Below are positions 41,757-52,633 of a DNA stretch of 64,000 nt, one piece after another. This DNA comes from Candidatus Lutibacillus vidarii (GTDB taxonomy: Bacteria > Actinomycetota > Actinomycetes > Actinomycetales > Dermatophilaceae), in assembly GCA_016717165.1 (NCBI GenBank), contig JADKGA010000003.1, positions 687,535-751,534 of the forward strand, given 5' to 3'. Positions within the stretch are counted from its first letter, which is position 1. The number at the start of each line of letters is the position of its first letter. The position numbers were made by a program, and so were the translations under genes. A model generated the notes under the pieces. That model was not told where the DNA came from. It saw nothing but the letters and a program-made list of their open reading frames with translations, and did not search any database.

Positions 41757-44700
41757 ATGAGCGTTGTTCGTCGATTTGTCGCGACCGTTGGGGCATCCGC
41801 GGTGGTGGCGGCCGGGCTGGTCAGCCTGGCACCGCCCGCGCATGCGGCCGGTGAACAGCCGGTGCCGGGGCATACCTCCCTAGTGCCGAGCGTCCCACGC
41901 AAGGACACTCCTAAGGTCAACGGTGGCGAGATCTGGGACATCGAGGTCGTGGGCAACCGGGTCTTCGTTGCCGGTGGGTTCACCTCCTTGACCAACAAGA
42001 CGGGGACCAACAACACCGTCAACCAGGCCCAGATCGCGGCCTACAACCTCGACACCGGCCGGATCGACGAGACCTTCCGACCCACCGTCAACGGCTCGGT
42101 CGCCGCAGTCGAGGCCAGCCCGGACGGCACGAAGCTCTACATCGGCGGCGCCTTCTCGGCCGTCAACGGCGTCGCGAAGAAGAACGTCGCGCTGCTGAAT
42201 ATCACCACCGGGGCTCCCGTGGCCACCTTCGCGGCCAACGCCAGCTCCAAGGTCGACTCACTCGCCGCGACGAACACCACCTTGTATGTCGGGGGGCGCT
42301 TCACGAAGATCAACGGCGTCTCCCGCACCGCGCTGGCCGCCGTCAACGGGGCGACCGGGGCGGTGGACACCGGCTTCGTCAACAACCTCTCCGGTGGAAT
42401 CGGCGTCGACGGGGCGCTCACCGTGCAGCAGTTGCGCCTCACCCACGACAACAGCACGCTTGTCGCCGTTCACACCGGTCGCCGGATGAACGACCAGGAC
42501 CGGTATGGCGTGGCCATGGTCGACGTCGCGACCAAGCAGATGCTGCCGTGGTCGACGCGGTTGTGGCAGGACAACCTCTCCGTCGTCGGCGGGATCCAGC
42601 GCGCCTACGGCATGGACATCTCTCCCGACGACTCCTACTTCGTCGTGACGAGCGGGTCCGGTGGGGACCGCCCGCCGATCAACGACACCGCTGTCGCGTT
42701 CACGCTCGATGGCGGGGCCGACATGCAGCCCCGGTGGATCACCCGGAACTTCGACTCGACCTACTCGGTCGCCATCACCGAGGTCGCGGTCTACCTCGGC
42801 GGGCACTTCAACTGGACCGAGTCGCCGACCTCGCCGGACCCGTGGCCGGGCCTGGACAATGTCGGCTACGGCTGGGGCCAGGGCCTGTCCGGCTATGCCC
42901 TCGGTGACGATGTCGTCCGCCGCGAGCACCTCACCGCGATCAGCCCGGCCGACGGACGTGCACTGCCGTGGAACCCCGGGTCGAGCTCCTTCGAGGGATG
43001 CAAGGCCATGACGGCCTACGCCGGTGGTCTGGTCGTCGGATGCGACGGCAACCTCCTCAACGGGGTGACAACGGGCCGCACGGGCGTCTTCGCCTACAGC
43101 ACCGTTCCCGCGCCGTCGTCGACGGACACGACGATCGACACCCCCATCGAGGGACGGGTCGTCGGAGTGGTCGACCCCTTCACGATCTCCGGGACGGCAA
43201 CGGCCCCCGGGACGCTGCGGCGGGTCGAGGTCTCGGTCCAGGACCGCGACAGCAAGCAGTACCTCCAGGACGACCTCGTCACCTGGGCGGGCACGTCCAA
43301 CACCATCAACGCCACCACTCTCGGCGCCAAGGCACCGGGGACGAACACGGCGCCGTGGAGCATGCAGCTGACCATCCCCACCAACCGGCGCATCGAGCTC
43401 CAGGCCAAGACCTTCGCCAGCAGTAGTTCCGACCAGACCAAGGCGGTCCGTCGGATGGAGACCTTCGGGGTGACCGACCAGCTCCCCAACACGGGAATCA
43501 GCACGCCCGCGGCGGGCCTGGTCAACACCCTGGCGTTCACCGTGACCGGCACCGCGACGGACGACCTCGGCGTCAACGCCATCTCGCTGTGGTTCCGGGA
43601 CGAGAGCAACCGCTACTACCTGCAGGACGACGGCACGACCGGGCCGACGTTCAACACCTTCCGGATCCAGCCGGACGTCGTCGGCGCGACGAATGCGACC
43701 TGGCAGTACGACGTCGTCCTCCCCAAGGAGGGTGTCTGGCGCGGTCAGGCCTCGGCCATCGACAACAATGGGCAGGAGGACCTGCGTGGGGTGGTCCGGG
43801 ACTGGACCGTCACCACCACTGGTGCTGCTCCTCGAGTCACCATCACCTCGCCGGTGGTCTCGACGCCTCCGACCGTCGCGCAGCCGATCACCATGGCTCC
43901 CGGTGGCCCCGTCACCTTCTCCGGCACGGCGTCGGACGAGTCCGAGCTGCGCCTCGTCGAGGTCCAGATCAGGAACCTGACCACGTTGGAGAACCTCGCC
44001 AACGACGGGTCGTACGGGCCGGCGGCAGTCCTCGGCTGGCACCGCGTGTCCCCCCAGAACCTCAGCGCCTCGACATACGACTGGACCTGGACGACGCCCT
44101 TCAACCTGGCGCCGGGCGTCTACTCCTTCGCCGTGCGGGCCACTGATGACCTCGGCACCGTGACGTCGACCACCTATCAGGGCCGCCTGACGATCAACGC
44201 GCTCGTGCCAGGGGACACCCCGCCGGACACCACGCTGGCCTTCGTCGGGACCGACATGTCGCCGGAGGCCTTGCACCTCGACCTGTCGGGCACCGCACTG
44301 GATGCCACCGGGGTGAGCGCGGTCCACGTCGGGCTGCGTGAGGTCGTCTCCAACAAGTGGCTCACTCCAGCTGGGACCCTCGCTGACGGCTACTCCTACA
44401 TCCAGGCAACCCTGGCCGCACCGGGCGCGACGACGACGGGCTGGACGCTGCCGGTGGACCTGCCGAGTGCGGGCCGGTATGCCGTCACCGCCTGGGCCGT
44501 CGACACCGCCGGCCAGCGGGATATCTCCACCACCGGAGCCACGGGGGCGACGTACTACGTCTTCCCCGGTGACGCAGACCCGTCCCTCCACCCGGACCTG
44601 CAGCAGCCTCTGGAAGGCTCGGCCTACACCGAGTCGCGGATCCTCGTCACCGGCCGGGCGCTGGATGACGTCGCCATCCAGAACGTCCGGGTCCGGATCA

Positions 44701-45443
44701 AGAACTCGCTCGGCCAGTACATGACATCGTCCGGGACCTTCGGAACGACCGAGACGTGGATCGCCTCGTTCATGACCAGCCCCGGCTCGACCGGATCGCA
44801 GTACTCCTACACGTCACCGATCCTCCCGGCCGGCGCCTACAAGGTTGCCGTCCGTCCCGAGGACAACAACGGTCAGTACCCGCTCGTGTTCTCCGAGGTC
44901 AATGTCACCGTCTCGGCGCCCGCTGGTAACGCGGCTCCGGTCGCCACTGCCACGGTGTCCTGCACGCAGAACGTCTGTTCCTTCGACGGCAGCGGCTCGA
45001 CCGACGAGCATCCTGAGACCATGACCTACGCGTGGGCGTACGGCAACGGGCGCACGGGCACCGGGGCGGTTCCGACGACGATCTACTTCGCGCCGGGCAC
45101 CTTCGCAGCCACCCTTACCGTCCGGGACGAGTACGGGGCCACGGGCACGGCAACGGTGTCGGTGACGATCACTGAGCCGCCGACGAATGTCGCACCCTCG
45201 GCCGTCATCTCGCCACCGAGCTGCGCCGGACTCGCGTGCAACTTCTCGGCACGGGACTCGATCGACACCAACACCGGAGATGTCGTCACCTACGCCTGGA
45301 ACTTCGGGGACGGGTCAACGAGCACCAGCGTTGCCCCCGCCCGGACCTACGTGGCGGCCGGCACTTACCCGGTGACGCTGACGGTCACCGACGGCTGGGG
45401 CAAGTCGAGCACCGCGACCACCACGGTCACCGTCGCCCCGTAG
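41757..45443 (+). CDS. Large secreted beta-propeller, Ig-like and PKD repeat protein
   Basis: A 1228-residue exported protein. A signal peptide (1-30, cleavage after Ala-His-Ala) is followed by a propeller-like region (about 45-470) with repeated V-x-V-G-G-x-F and G-x-F-x-x-V-N-G patterns (delta-60 or DUF5122-like blades). Five related Ig-like modules (about 475-1055) follow, each with Y-L-Q-D-D or Y-x-T-x-x-G, W-x-x-x-x-x-L-P-x-x-G and A-x-D-N-x-G-Q elements. Two C-terminal PKD domains (about 1060-1145 and 1150-1228) carry F-D-G-S-G-S-T-D and Y-A-W-N-F-G-D-G-S. There is no LPXTG or membrane anchor, so it is either released or loosely attached. Adhesion or polysaccharide binding is plausible but unproven. 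Confidence 0.85.
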   Translation: MSVVRRFVATVGASAVVAAGLVSLAPPAHAAGEQPVPGHTSLVPSVPRKDTPKVNGGEIWDIEVVGNRVFVAGGFTSLTNKTGTNNTVNQAQIAAYNLDTGRIDETFRPTVNGSVAAVEASPDGTKLYIGGAFSAVNGVAKKNVALLNITTGAPVATFAANASSKVDSLAATNTTLYVGGRFTKINGVSRTALAAVNGATGAVDTGFVNNLSGGIGVDGALTVQQLRLTHDNSTLVAVHTGRRMNDQDRYGVAMVDVATKQMLPWSTRLWQDNLSVVGGIQRAYGMDISPDDSYFVVTSGSGGDRPPINDTAVAFTLDGGADMQPRWITRNFDSTYSVAITEVAVYLGGHFNWTESPTSPDPWPGLDNVGYGWGQGLSGYALGDDVVRREHLTAISPADGRALPWNPGSSSFEGCKAMTAYAGGLVVGCDGNLLNGVTTGRTGVFAYSTVPAPSSTDTTIDTPIEGRVVGVVDPFTISGTATAPGTLRRVEVSVQDRDSKQYLQDDLVTWAGTSNTINATTLGAKAPGTNTAPWSMQLTIPTNRRIELQAKTFASSSSDQTKAVRRMETFGVTDQLPNTGISTPAAGLVNTLAFTVTGTATDDLGVNAISLWFRDESNRYYLQDDGTTGPTFNTFRIQPDVVGATNATWQYDVVLPKEGVWRGQASAIDNNGQEDLRGVVRDWTVTTTGAAPRVTITSPVVSTPPTVAQPITMAPGGPVTFSGTASDESELRLVEVQIRNLTTLENLANDGSYGPAAVLGWHRVSPQNLSASTYDWTWTTPFNLAPGVYSFAVRATDDLGTVTSTTYQGRLTINALVPGDTPPDTTLAFVGTDMSPEALHLDLSGTALDATGVSAVHVGLREVVSNKWLTPAGTLADGYSYIQATLAAPGATTTGWTLPVDLPSAGRYAVTAWAVDTAGQRDISTTGATGATYYVFPGDADPSLHPDLQQPLEGSAYTESRILVTGRALDDVAIQNVRVRIKNSLGQYMTSSGTFGTTETWIASFMTSPGSTGSQYSYTSPILPAGAYKVAVRPEDNNGQYPLVFSEVNVTVSAPAGNAAPVATATVSCTQNVCSFDGSGSTDEHPETMTYAWAYGNGRTGTGAVPTTIYFAPGTFAATLTVRDEYGATGTATVSVTITEPPTNVAPSAVISPPSCAGLACNFSARDSIDTNTGDVVTYAWNFGDGSTSTSVAPARTYVAAGTYPVTLTVTDGWGKSSTATTTVTVAP

Positions 45444-45463
45444 CTGTCGCCCCCGACCGTGAC

Positions 45464-45506
45464 CTCGAGCGGTCACTCCCGGCGCCGCCGGGGGTGACCG
45501 CTCGAG
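45464..45506 (+). terminator. Strong hairpin terminator after the PKD protein gene
   Basis: A 13-bp perfect stem (45464-45476 with 45494-45506) is extended by inner CCCGG/CCGGG pairing, 20 bases past the stop codon. Confidence 0.8.
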
Positions 45507-45577
45507 CCCTGTCCGGGCCCTGGACCGGCCCCGGCCGGCGCCCCGGTCGCCCACTCGATCGGAGGTAGCCTGCCGCT

Positions 45578-47248
45578 ATGAGCAACTCGTCGATGTCCGC
45601 ACCCCACCAGGCGGGGTGGCACGCGGTGTCGGCCGCGCGGGCGCACGGGGTGGAGACGATCTTCACCCTGTCGGGGGCGCATGTCTTCCCGGTGTATGAC
45701 GGGGCGGTCAAGGCCGACCCGCCGATGCGCCTGCTCGACGTGCGGCACGAGCAGACCGCCGCCTTCGCCGCCGAGGCGACCGGCAAGCTGACCCGAATCC
45801 CGGGATTCGCGGTCCTCACCGCCGGCCCGGGCGTGACGAACGGGGTCAGCGCCGTGGCCCAGGCCCGCTTCTCCGGGGCGCCAATGGTCGTCCTCGGCGG
45901 GCGCGCCCCGGCGATGCAGTGGGGCAAGGGCAGTTTGCAGGAGCTCGACCAGCCGCCGATCCTCGCCCCGGTGGCGAAGCGGGCCTGGACCGCGGCCAAG
46001 GCGGCCGACGTCGGGCCGGCGCTGGACGAGGCCTTCGCCCTCGCCCGGGCCTCGCACCGTGGGCCGGTCTTCGTCGACGTGCCGATGGACGAGCTCTTCA
46101 TGCCGGTGGCCGGGAGCGCCCTGAGCGGCCCGGAGGCGTCCGGCAGCGGCGCCGCGCCCGACCCGGACGCCGTGGCGCAGGTGGCCACCCTGCTGGCGCA
46201 GGCACGCCGGCCGGTGCTCGTCGTCGGCACGGACGTCTGGGCCGACGGCGCGGAGGACGCCGCGCTGCGCTTCGTCGAGGCGCTCGGCATCCCCGCGATC
46301 ACCAACGGGATGGGCCGTGGCGTGGTCCCCGGCGGGCACCGGCTGCTCGTCACCAAGGCCCGCGGCCTGGCCCTCGGGTCGGCCGATCTCGTCGTTGTCG
46401 TCGGCACGCCGTTGGACTTCCGGCTCGGCTATGGCGAGTTCGGTGGGCGCGGTGGAGCGCCCAAGGCGGCGGTCGTCCATGTCGCTGACGCCCCCGACCA
46501 GCTCGCCACCCATGCGGCCCTCGCCGGGTCGCTCGTCGGCGACCTCACCGCGGTCTTCGACGGTCTCGCCGCGGCCTACGACCGGGCCGGGCAGCGCGGC
46601 GACTGGGCCGAGTGGGTCGACCAGCTCCAGGGGGCCGCGGCTGCCGCCGGTGCCGCTGATGCCGCCTTGCTTGGCGCTACCGCCGACCCGATCCACCCCG
46701 CGCGGATCTACGGCGAGCTGCTCCCCCGGCTCGCCGACGACGCCGTGGTCATCGGCGACGGCGGGGATTTCGTCTCCTTCGCCGGAAAGTTCGTCGAGCC
46801 GGTCCGCCCCGGCTGCTGGCTCGACCCGGGACCCTACGGCTGCCTCGGGGCCGGTCTCGGCGCGGCCATCGCCGCGCGCCTGGCCCGGCCGTCGGCTCAG
46901 GTTGTCGTCCTCTTCGGCGACGGCGCCGCCGGTATGTCGCTCATGGACGTCGACACCCTGGTCCGCCACCAGCTGCCCGTCGTCATGGTCGTCGGCAACA
47001 ACTCGGCGTGGGCGCTGGAAAAGCAGCCGATGCAGATGCTCTACGGGTATGACGTCATCGCCGATCTCGCCCCGCAGACCCGGTACGACGAGGTGGTCCG
47101 GGCCCTCGGCGGCGCCGGCGAGCTGGTGACCGACCCGCGCCAGATCGGGCCGGCGCTGGACCGGGCGTTCGCCTCCGGGGTGCCCTATCTCGTCAATGTC
47201 GTCACCGACGTCGCGGCGGCCTACCCCCGGAAGACCTTCGGGATCTGA
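45578..47248 (+). CDS. Thiamine-diphosphate-dependent enzyme (acetolactate synthase-like)
   Basis: A 556-residue ThDP enzyme of the POX/AHAS class. The N-terminal PYR domain has the catalytic Glu58 in R-H-E-Q-T-A-A-F-A-A-E and G-P-G-V-T-N. The middle domain (about 190-330) is Rossmann-like. The PP domain carries the ThDP motif G-D-G followed about 30 residues later by N-N-S-A-W. The signature E-K-Q-P-M-Q-M-L near the end differs from true AHAS large subunits, and the gene is not beside ilvN, so a carboligase or decarboxylase of another pathway is likely. A GGAGG ribosome-binding site precedes the ATG. Confidence 0.85.
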   Translation: MSNSSMSAPHQAGWHAVSAARAHGVETIFTLSGAHVFPVYDGAVKADPPMRLLDVRHEQTAAFAAEATGKLTRIPGFAVLTAGPGVTNGVSAVAQARFSGAPMVVLGGRAPAMQWGKGSLQELDQPPILAPVAKRAWTAAKAADVGPALDEAFALARASHRGPVFVDVPMDELFMPVAGSALSGPEASGSGAAPDPDAVAQVATLLAQARRPVLVVGTDVWADGAEDAALRFVEALGIPAITNGMGRGVVPGGHRLLVTKARGLALGSADLVVVVGTPLDFRLGYGEFGGRGGAPKAAVVHVADAPDQLATHAALAGSLVGDLTAVFDGLAAAYDRAGQRGDWAEWVDQLQGAAAAAGAADAALLGATADPIHPARIYGELLPRLADDAVVIGDGGDFVSFAGKFVEPVRPGCWLDPGPYGCLGAGLGAAIAARLARPSAQVVVLFGDGAAGMSLMDVDTLVRHQLPVVMVVGNNSAWALEKQPMQMLYGYDVIADLAPQTRYDEVVRALGGAGELVTDPRQIGPALDRAFASGVPYLVNVVTDVAAAYPRKTFGI

Positions 47249-47254
47249 GGTCGC

Positions 47255-47322
47255 GGCTCAGGCCGGCGCCGGGTCGTCGCTGCGGACCGGCTCAGGCCGG
47301 CGCCGGGTCGTCGCTGCGGACC
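47255..47322. repeat. Perfect 34-bp tandem duplication at the end of the MFS gene
   Basis: The segment 47255-47288 is repeated exactly at 47289-47322. It encodes the last residues S-D-D-P-A-P-A and the stop codon, so the first copy lies beyond the stop as a non-coding duplicate of the gene end. Confidence 0.9.
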
Positions 47323-48553
47323 GGCTCGGGGAGCCCGTGGGCCTGCAGGTGGCGCTGGGCGGCGCGCGCCGCCGGGTGGGCCACCGCCGACGCCACGACC
47401 GCGAGAGTCGCGATGACGGCCCAGCCCGGCGGCCCCCAGGTGATGGCGAGGAAGGTGAAGGCGGCCGGCCCGACGATCGCCTCGACCTGGAAGCCGAGGC
47501 GCCATACCCCTTGGTACTCACCGCGCCGCGACGGGTCGGACAGCTCCGCGAGGAAGCCCCACGACGACGCCGACTCGAAGAGCTCGGCCGCCGTGATGGT
47601 CACATGGCCGACGAGCAGCAGCGCGATCGAGACCCACCCGCGGGTGTCGTGGGTGTAGGCGATGATCGCGCACGAGATGACGAAGGCCGCCGCGCACAGC
47701 CGGGTCGCCCGCAGCGCTCCCGGGACCGTGTCGGAGCCCCGCGCCGCCGGCACCTGGAAGGCCACCGCGAGCACGGTGTTCGTCGCGAAGAGCCAGGCGA
47801 GCACGGTCTGCGGGGCGTCCGTGCGCTGGACCAGCCAGAGCGGGACGACGATATTGAGCAGCACCTGGTTCGTCGCCAGGACGCCATTGCACAGGCTGAG
47901 GACGAGGAAGCCGCGGTTGCGCAGGGCCGTTGGGGTCACGTGGTCGGACGCCGGGGCGACGTGGGCGTGCCGAACGTCCGGCAGCCGCGTGATGAGTGCC
48001 GCGTTGAGCGCGAGGACGGCGGCGGTGAGGACCGGCAGGGCCCGGATCACCGAGTCCGACCCCGCGGCCAGCGCCAGCCCGCCGAGGAATGCGCCGATGG
48101 TGAAGCCGATATTGAGGGCGCTGCGCATGTACGCCTGGGAACGGACCCGCTCCTCTCGGCTGAAGATGTCGATGGTGTAGGCGCCCCGCCCGGCGCTGCC
48201 CGCAGCGTCGACCGCCGCGAGCGCGCAGACGAGCACGGTGAAGGCGGCGAAACCATGGATCAGGGGTAGGTGAGATAGAGCGCCGAGATCCCCGCGGCGC
48301 TGACCCACCAGATCCGCTTGGGGCCGAGCCGGTCGGCGAGGCGCCCCATGGGCACCGCGAGCGCAAAGGTGAACAGGCCGGCAATCGACAGCCCCAGCCC
48401 CACCTGGGCGGCGCTGAGCCCGACGAGACGGGTGAAGAAGACCGCGTTCCCGGTGATGAAGACCCCCTCCCCGACCGCGAACAAGATCGCCTGCAGCGAC
48501 AGCCGTCGCGTCAGCGGGTTCGCGGGGAGGATCCGGGTCAACCAGGTGGTCAC
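47292..48553 (-). pseudogene. MFS transporter with one frameshift
   Basis: Two frames together give a full transporter of about 420 residues with 12 membrane segments. The 5' part from ATG 48553 reads through L-F-A-V-G-E-G-V-F-I-T-G-N-A-V-F-F-T-R and the loop motif G-R-L-A-D-R-L-G-P-K to A-L-Y-L-T-Y-P, then the frame changes near 48265 to continue I-H-G-F-A-A-F-T and R-S-A-L-N-I-G-F-T-I-G. The reading frame could be mended with one base. The substrate is unknown. Its 3' end carries a 34-bp tandem duplication. Confidence 0.78.
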
Positions 48554-48647
48554 CCAGGCGATTCAACCAGGTGGACGGACCCCAGTCCTCCCGGTTTTCG
48601 GCCAGGGTGGGGCGTCAGGGGGACGGAACGAGTCTGTCCCGACGAGG

Positions 48648-49018
48648 TCAGCGCCTCGAACCCTTGGCCTTCGGGGCGTCGATCTCGTCCCGACGGGCGA
48701 GGATGACCCGGTCCAGGACCGCGTCGGGGATCGGCTTGTCGACGTCGAACCGGATCGTCCCGGCCGACAGCGAGAAGTCCGAGAGCTCCCCGCGACCAGC
48801 GCGACGACGCTGCCGCTGTGCGGGTAGAGCGCCAGGTGCTTGGCGGTCGCCATCGCCGAGAGCAGCCCCTTCCCGCGGTGGGTGAGGACCGGCATCCCGT
48901 ATGCCGTTGCCTCGACCAGGTCCGGGACGAGCTCGTGCGCGCGCCGGACCACGCGCTCCAGGGCGGCCCGGCGGGCAGGCGGCTCGACGGTGGCGAGGTA
49001 GTCGGTCACGGTACCCAT
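48648..49018 (-). pseudogene. DUF1801 (YdhG/iron-chaperone-like) protein with a frameshift
   Basis: About 120 residues of a DUF1801 protein: start V-T-D-Y-L-A-T-V-E-P-P-A-R-R, then V-E-A-T-A-Y-G-M-P-V-L, and A-T-A-K-H-L-A-L-Y-P-H-S-G. The frame changes near 48792, after which F-S-L-S-A-G-T-I-R-F-D-V-D-K-P-I-P and V-I-L-A-R-R-D-E-I complete the domain. The family fold is SCP2/YdhG-like, sometimes called an intracellular iron chaperone; function is not established. It is preceded by the octamer at 48899. Confidence 0.78.
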
Positions 49019-49089
49019 GGAGCATGATCCTGCCACCGACGCCCGCCCGATCCGCGACGCCCGCCCGATGCGCGCCACCCCTTGGCGCG

Positions 49090-51572
49090 CTACCCCTTGA
49101 CCCGCGCGTTCGTCGGGTCGTACATCGGCCGCAGCGAGACCGCCGCCGGGTACCGGACACCGGCGACGTCCACCTCCCACGTGCCGTCCGCGAGCCAGGG
49201 CGGGGTGACCGGGACGTCGGCCTCGACATACGCCAGGCCGACCGCACCGCCGAGCGTCCAGCCGTAGGAGGCGGCCCGGACGTAGCCGACCGCGACGTCG
49301 TCGCGGTAGACGACCTCGGCGTGATAGAGCAGCGGTTCGGGGTCGAGCAGGCGGATCTGGACGAGCCGTCCGGTGAACCCACCGGCCGCCTCGGCCGCGG
49401 CCTTGCGGGCCAGGACGGCATCGCGGCCGAGGAAGCCACCCGGCTTGTCCAGCGCGAGGGCGAAGCCGAGACCGGCCTGCAGCGGACAGTCGGTGTTGTC
49501 GATGTCGTGGCCGAAGTCGCGGTAGGCCTTCTCCAGGCGCAGCGAGGACAGCGCCTTCAGACCCACGTGCCGCAAGCCGAGATCGGCGCCTTGAGCCCAC
49601 AGCGTCTCGTACACATGGCCGGTCATCTCCGAGGGGATGAACAGCTCGTACCCGAGCTCGCCGACATAGGTGATCCGGGTGCACAGCACCCGAGCCATCC
49701 CCACGTCGACCCAGCGGGCCGCCCGGAACGGGACGGCCGCATCGGAGAAGTCCGCCGACGAGACCGCCGCCATGAGCTGACGGGAGCGAGGCCCTTGGAC
49801 GTTGAGCTGCGAGAAGGCCGAGGTCATCCCGGTCACCGTGCACGCCGACTCCCCGACCGCGCGGCGCAGCAGCCCGAGGGTGTGCGCGTGCGCGGTGTCC
49901 GAGGCGACGACGAGGAATCGCTGCGGCGCCAGCCGGGTCACCGTGAGGTCGGCCTCGAGCCGCCCGTCGGCGTTGAGCCACTGGGTGTAGGTGATGACGC
50001 CGACCTCGGTGTCGATATCCGCGGCGCAGAGCCGGCTGAGCACCGCGAGCGCGTCCGGCCCCTCGACCATGAGCTTGGCCATGAAGGACATGTCGATCAG
50101 GCCGACCCCCTCGCGGACCGCCTCGTGCTCGGCCCGCCAGTGCTCGAACCACGGGGCGCGCCCCCAGGTCGGGGTCGCCGTCGGGGTCAGCCCGGGGCCG
50201 GCATACCAGTCCGGGCTCTCCCAGCCCGAGACATCCCGGAAGTAGCCCCGGCCGCGGCAAGCTCATGGTGGATCGGCGAGCGCTTGAGCCCGCGCGCCGA
50301 GCGCAGCTGCGTGCCAGGGGTGTGCGCGGCGTAGACCGTGCCGAGGATCTCCGGGGTCCGCGCGGCGCGATAGGACCGCACCCCCTGGTAGAGGTGGAAG
50401 CGGTCGACATTGAACGCCGTGACGTCGACATCGGGCAGGCCAGTGGTGATCCAGTGCGCCATGACCCGGCCGAGCCCGCCGCTGGAGAGGATGCCGACCG
50501 AGTTGAGCCCGGCCGCGACGAAGTACCCGCGCACCCCCGGCGCCTCCCCCACGCACGGCAGCAGGTCCGGGGTGAACGACTCGGGGCCGCAGAAGAAGGT
50601 CCGGATCCCCGCGGTGAGGGTGACCGGCACGCGCGCCATCGCCTTCTCGAGGAAGGGCGTCATCCGGTCCCAGTCCGGGGGCAGCTCACCGAAGGAGAAG
50701 GACGACGGTATGCCGTCCAGCGACCACGCGGCGGCGCGGGGCTCGAAGAGGCCGACCATCATGCCGCCGCCCTCCTCGCGGTAGTAGCCATACGACGAGG
50801 GGTCCTCGAAGACCGGGGCGTCCGGGCTCATCCCGTCGATGTGGTCGGTGATGAGGTAGTAGTGCTCGGCCGCCTGGTTCGGTATGACGACCCCGTTCTT
50901 CGCGCCGAGCTCGCGGGCCCACATCCCGGCGCAGTTGACGACCACCTCGCACTCGATGTCACCGGCGCTGGTGGCGACCCCGGTGACCTGAGGGATGCCC
51001 GCCACCGACCCGGCGCGAGTGCAGACCTCGGTGACGGTGACGCCCTCGACGACCCGCACCCCGAGCTGCTTCGCGCCGCGGGCCAGCGACATCGTCAGGT
51101 CGACCGGGTTGACCCGGCCGTCGCCGGGGACATAGAAGCCGGCGAGCAGGTCGTCGGTGCGGGCCAGTGGGAAGAGCTCGCTCATCTCCTTGGGGGTGAT
51201 CTCGTGGACCTCCAGGCCGAGGTGGCGCTGGAAGGCGGCGACCCGGCGGTACTCCTCGAGCCGGTCCGCGTCGGCCGCCGCCTCGATGAGGCCGACGGGC
51301 TTGAACCCGGTGGCCAGCCCGGTCTCGGCCTCCAGCCGGGCGAAGAGCTCGCGGCTGTAGAGCCGGATCGTCGTCGAGGTCTCCGACGTCGACCCGAAGC
51401 AGGTCATCAGGCCGGCCGCATGCCACGTCGTGCCGCTGGTCAGCCGGTCGCGTTCGAGGACGACGACGTCGGTCCACCCGAGGTGGGCGAGGTGGTAGGC
51501 GATCGACGTGCCGATGACACCCCCGCCGATGATGACGACACGGGCGCGGTCCGGCAGGGCTGGCGTGCTCAC
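49090..51572 (-). pseudogene. FAD-dependent oxidoreductase fused to GcvT domains (dimethylglycine/sarcosine dehydrogenase family), one frameshift
   Basis: Joined, the two frames give about 827 residues, normal for dimethylglycine/sarcosine dehydrogenases. The N-terminal FAD part has V-V-I-I-G-G-G-V-I-G-T-S near 12-22, T-W-H-A-A-G-L for FAD linkage, and G-L-N-S-V-G-I-L-S-S-G-G-L-G. The C-terminal GcvT/aminomethyl-transferase part contains G-Y-E-L-F-I-P-S and G-L-K-A-L-S-S-L-R-L-E-K-A-Y-R. The frame breaks near 50250, where GCCGGGGCTAC should read GCCGGGGGCTAC. The enzyme would demethylate a methylated glycine, passing the one-carbon unit to tetrahydrofolate. Nothing nearby fixes the substrate. 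Confidence 0.88.
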
Positions 51573-51581
51573 CCCCCGAAC

Positions 51582-52589
51582 CTATCGTTGGCCGAGCTCA
51601 CCGATCTCGCGGAGCCACTCGACCGCGTCGCGGATCGACTGGGCGGGGTCGCGGGGATCGTAGCCAAGCTCGCGGGTGGCCTTCGCATGCGAGAACTGGG
51701 CCCTGGTCCGCAGGGTCCGCAGCGAGTAGGGCGTGATGACCGGGTCCTGGCCTCGGGCCAACGCGAGCCGCTCGAGCCCGGGCGCCAGAGCACGGGCCAC
51801 GGCATACGGGAGGGTGACGCGCGGCGGGCGCACCCCGGCGGCCGTGGCGATGACCGCGAGCGCCTCGTCGATCCCGACATACCGGCCGGTGAGCAGGTAA
51901 CACTCACCGCGGCGACCGAGGGTTGCCGCGGCCGCCGTGGCCGCAGCGACATCGCGGACGTCGGCGAAGTCGTAGCCCCCGTCGATCGACAGCGGGAGCC
52001 GACCCGCCGCGAGGTCGAGGATCATCGTCGTGACCGGCCCGTACGACGTGTCGCCCGGGCCGACCAGCCCGGACGGCTGGACGACGACGACATCGAGGTC
52101 GGCAGCGGCGTCAAGGACGAGCTGGGAGGACGCGGCCTTGGTCTTGGCGTACCCGCCGTGGACCAGCGCAGGGTCGAAGGACGACACCTCGGTGTGCACC
52201 TGACCGGGCGGGAGGTCGGGCTGCGCGTGGACCGAGCTGACGTGGACCAGTCGCGAGACCGACGCCTCCTGGCAGGCGGCCACGACATGACGCGTCCCGC
52301 CCACGTTGACCGTCTCGAGCTCGGCGGTCACCCGGGACTGGATGGAGACCAGCGCGGCGAGGTGGAAGACCGTCGTCGTCGCCGGGTCCAGGCCGTCGAG
52401 CAGGCGGCGGGCCGTCCGCGGGTCGCAGATGTCACCGCGCTGGGTGTGGACATCGAGCCCCCGGAGCACCTCTTCGCCGCGGTCGCTGTGGGTGAGGGCG
52501 CGGACCTGGACGCCCCGAGCGACCAGCTCGGCACACAGGTGCCCACCGAGATAGCCGGCAGCGCCGGTGACGACCGCCGCCCGATCCAC
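51582..52589 (-). CDS. NAD-dependent epimerase/dehydratase family (extended SDR) protein
   Basis: A 335-residue extended short-chain dehydrogenase. The nucleotide-binding G-A-A-G-Y-L-G is at residues 9-15, a H-L-A-A-L-V motif follows, and the catalytic Tyr and Lys are in Y-A-K-T-K near 148. The substrate domain resembles the dihydroflavonol-reductase/3-beta-HSD branch. The GTG start at 52589 lies by the divergent regulatory region shared with the tyrosine phenol-lyase gene. The reaction cannot be named. Confidence 0.85.
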   Translation of the reverse strand: MDRAAVVTGAAGYLGGHLCAELVARGVQVRALTHSDRGEEVLRGLDVHTQRGDICDPRTARRLLDGLDPATTTVFHLAALVSIQSRVTAELETVNVGGTRHVVAACQEASVSRLVHVSSVHAQPDLPPGQVHTEVSSFDPALVHGGYAKTKAASSQLVLDAAADLDVVVVQPSGLVGPGDTSYGPVTTMILDLAAGRLPLSIDGGYDFADVRDVAAATAAAATLGRRGECYLLTGRYVGIDEALAVIATAAGVRPPRVTLPYAVARALAPGLERLALARGQDPVITPYSLRTLRTRAQFSHAKATRELGYDPRDPAQSIRDAVEWLREIGELGQR

Positions 52590-52633
52590 GTGGCACAGCC
52601 TAGGCGAAGAGCAGGGGATGTGGTCGACGTTCA

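Noticed and set aside
42258..44591. 777-codon open frame on the minus strand
   Set aside because: It is antisense to the secreted PKD protein and has the Arg/Gly/Asp-rich composition of a high-GC shadow frame.
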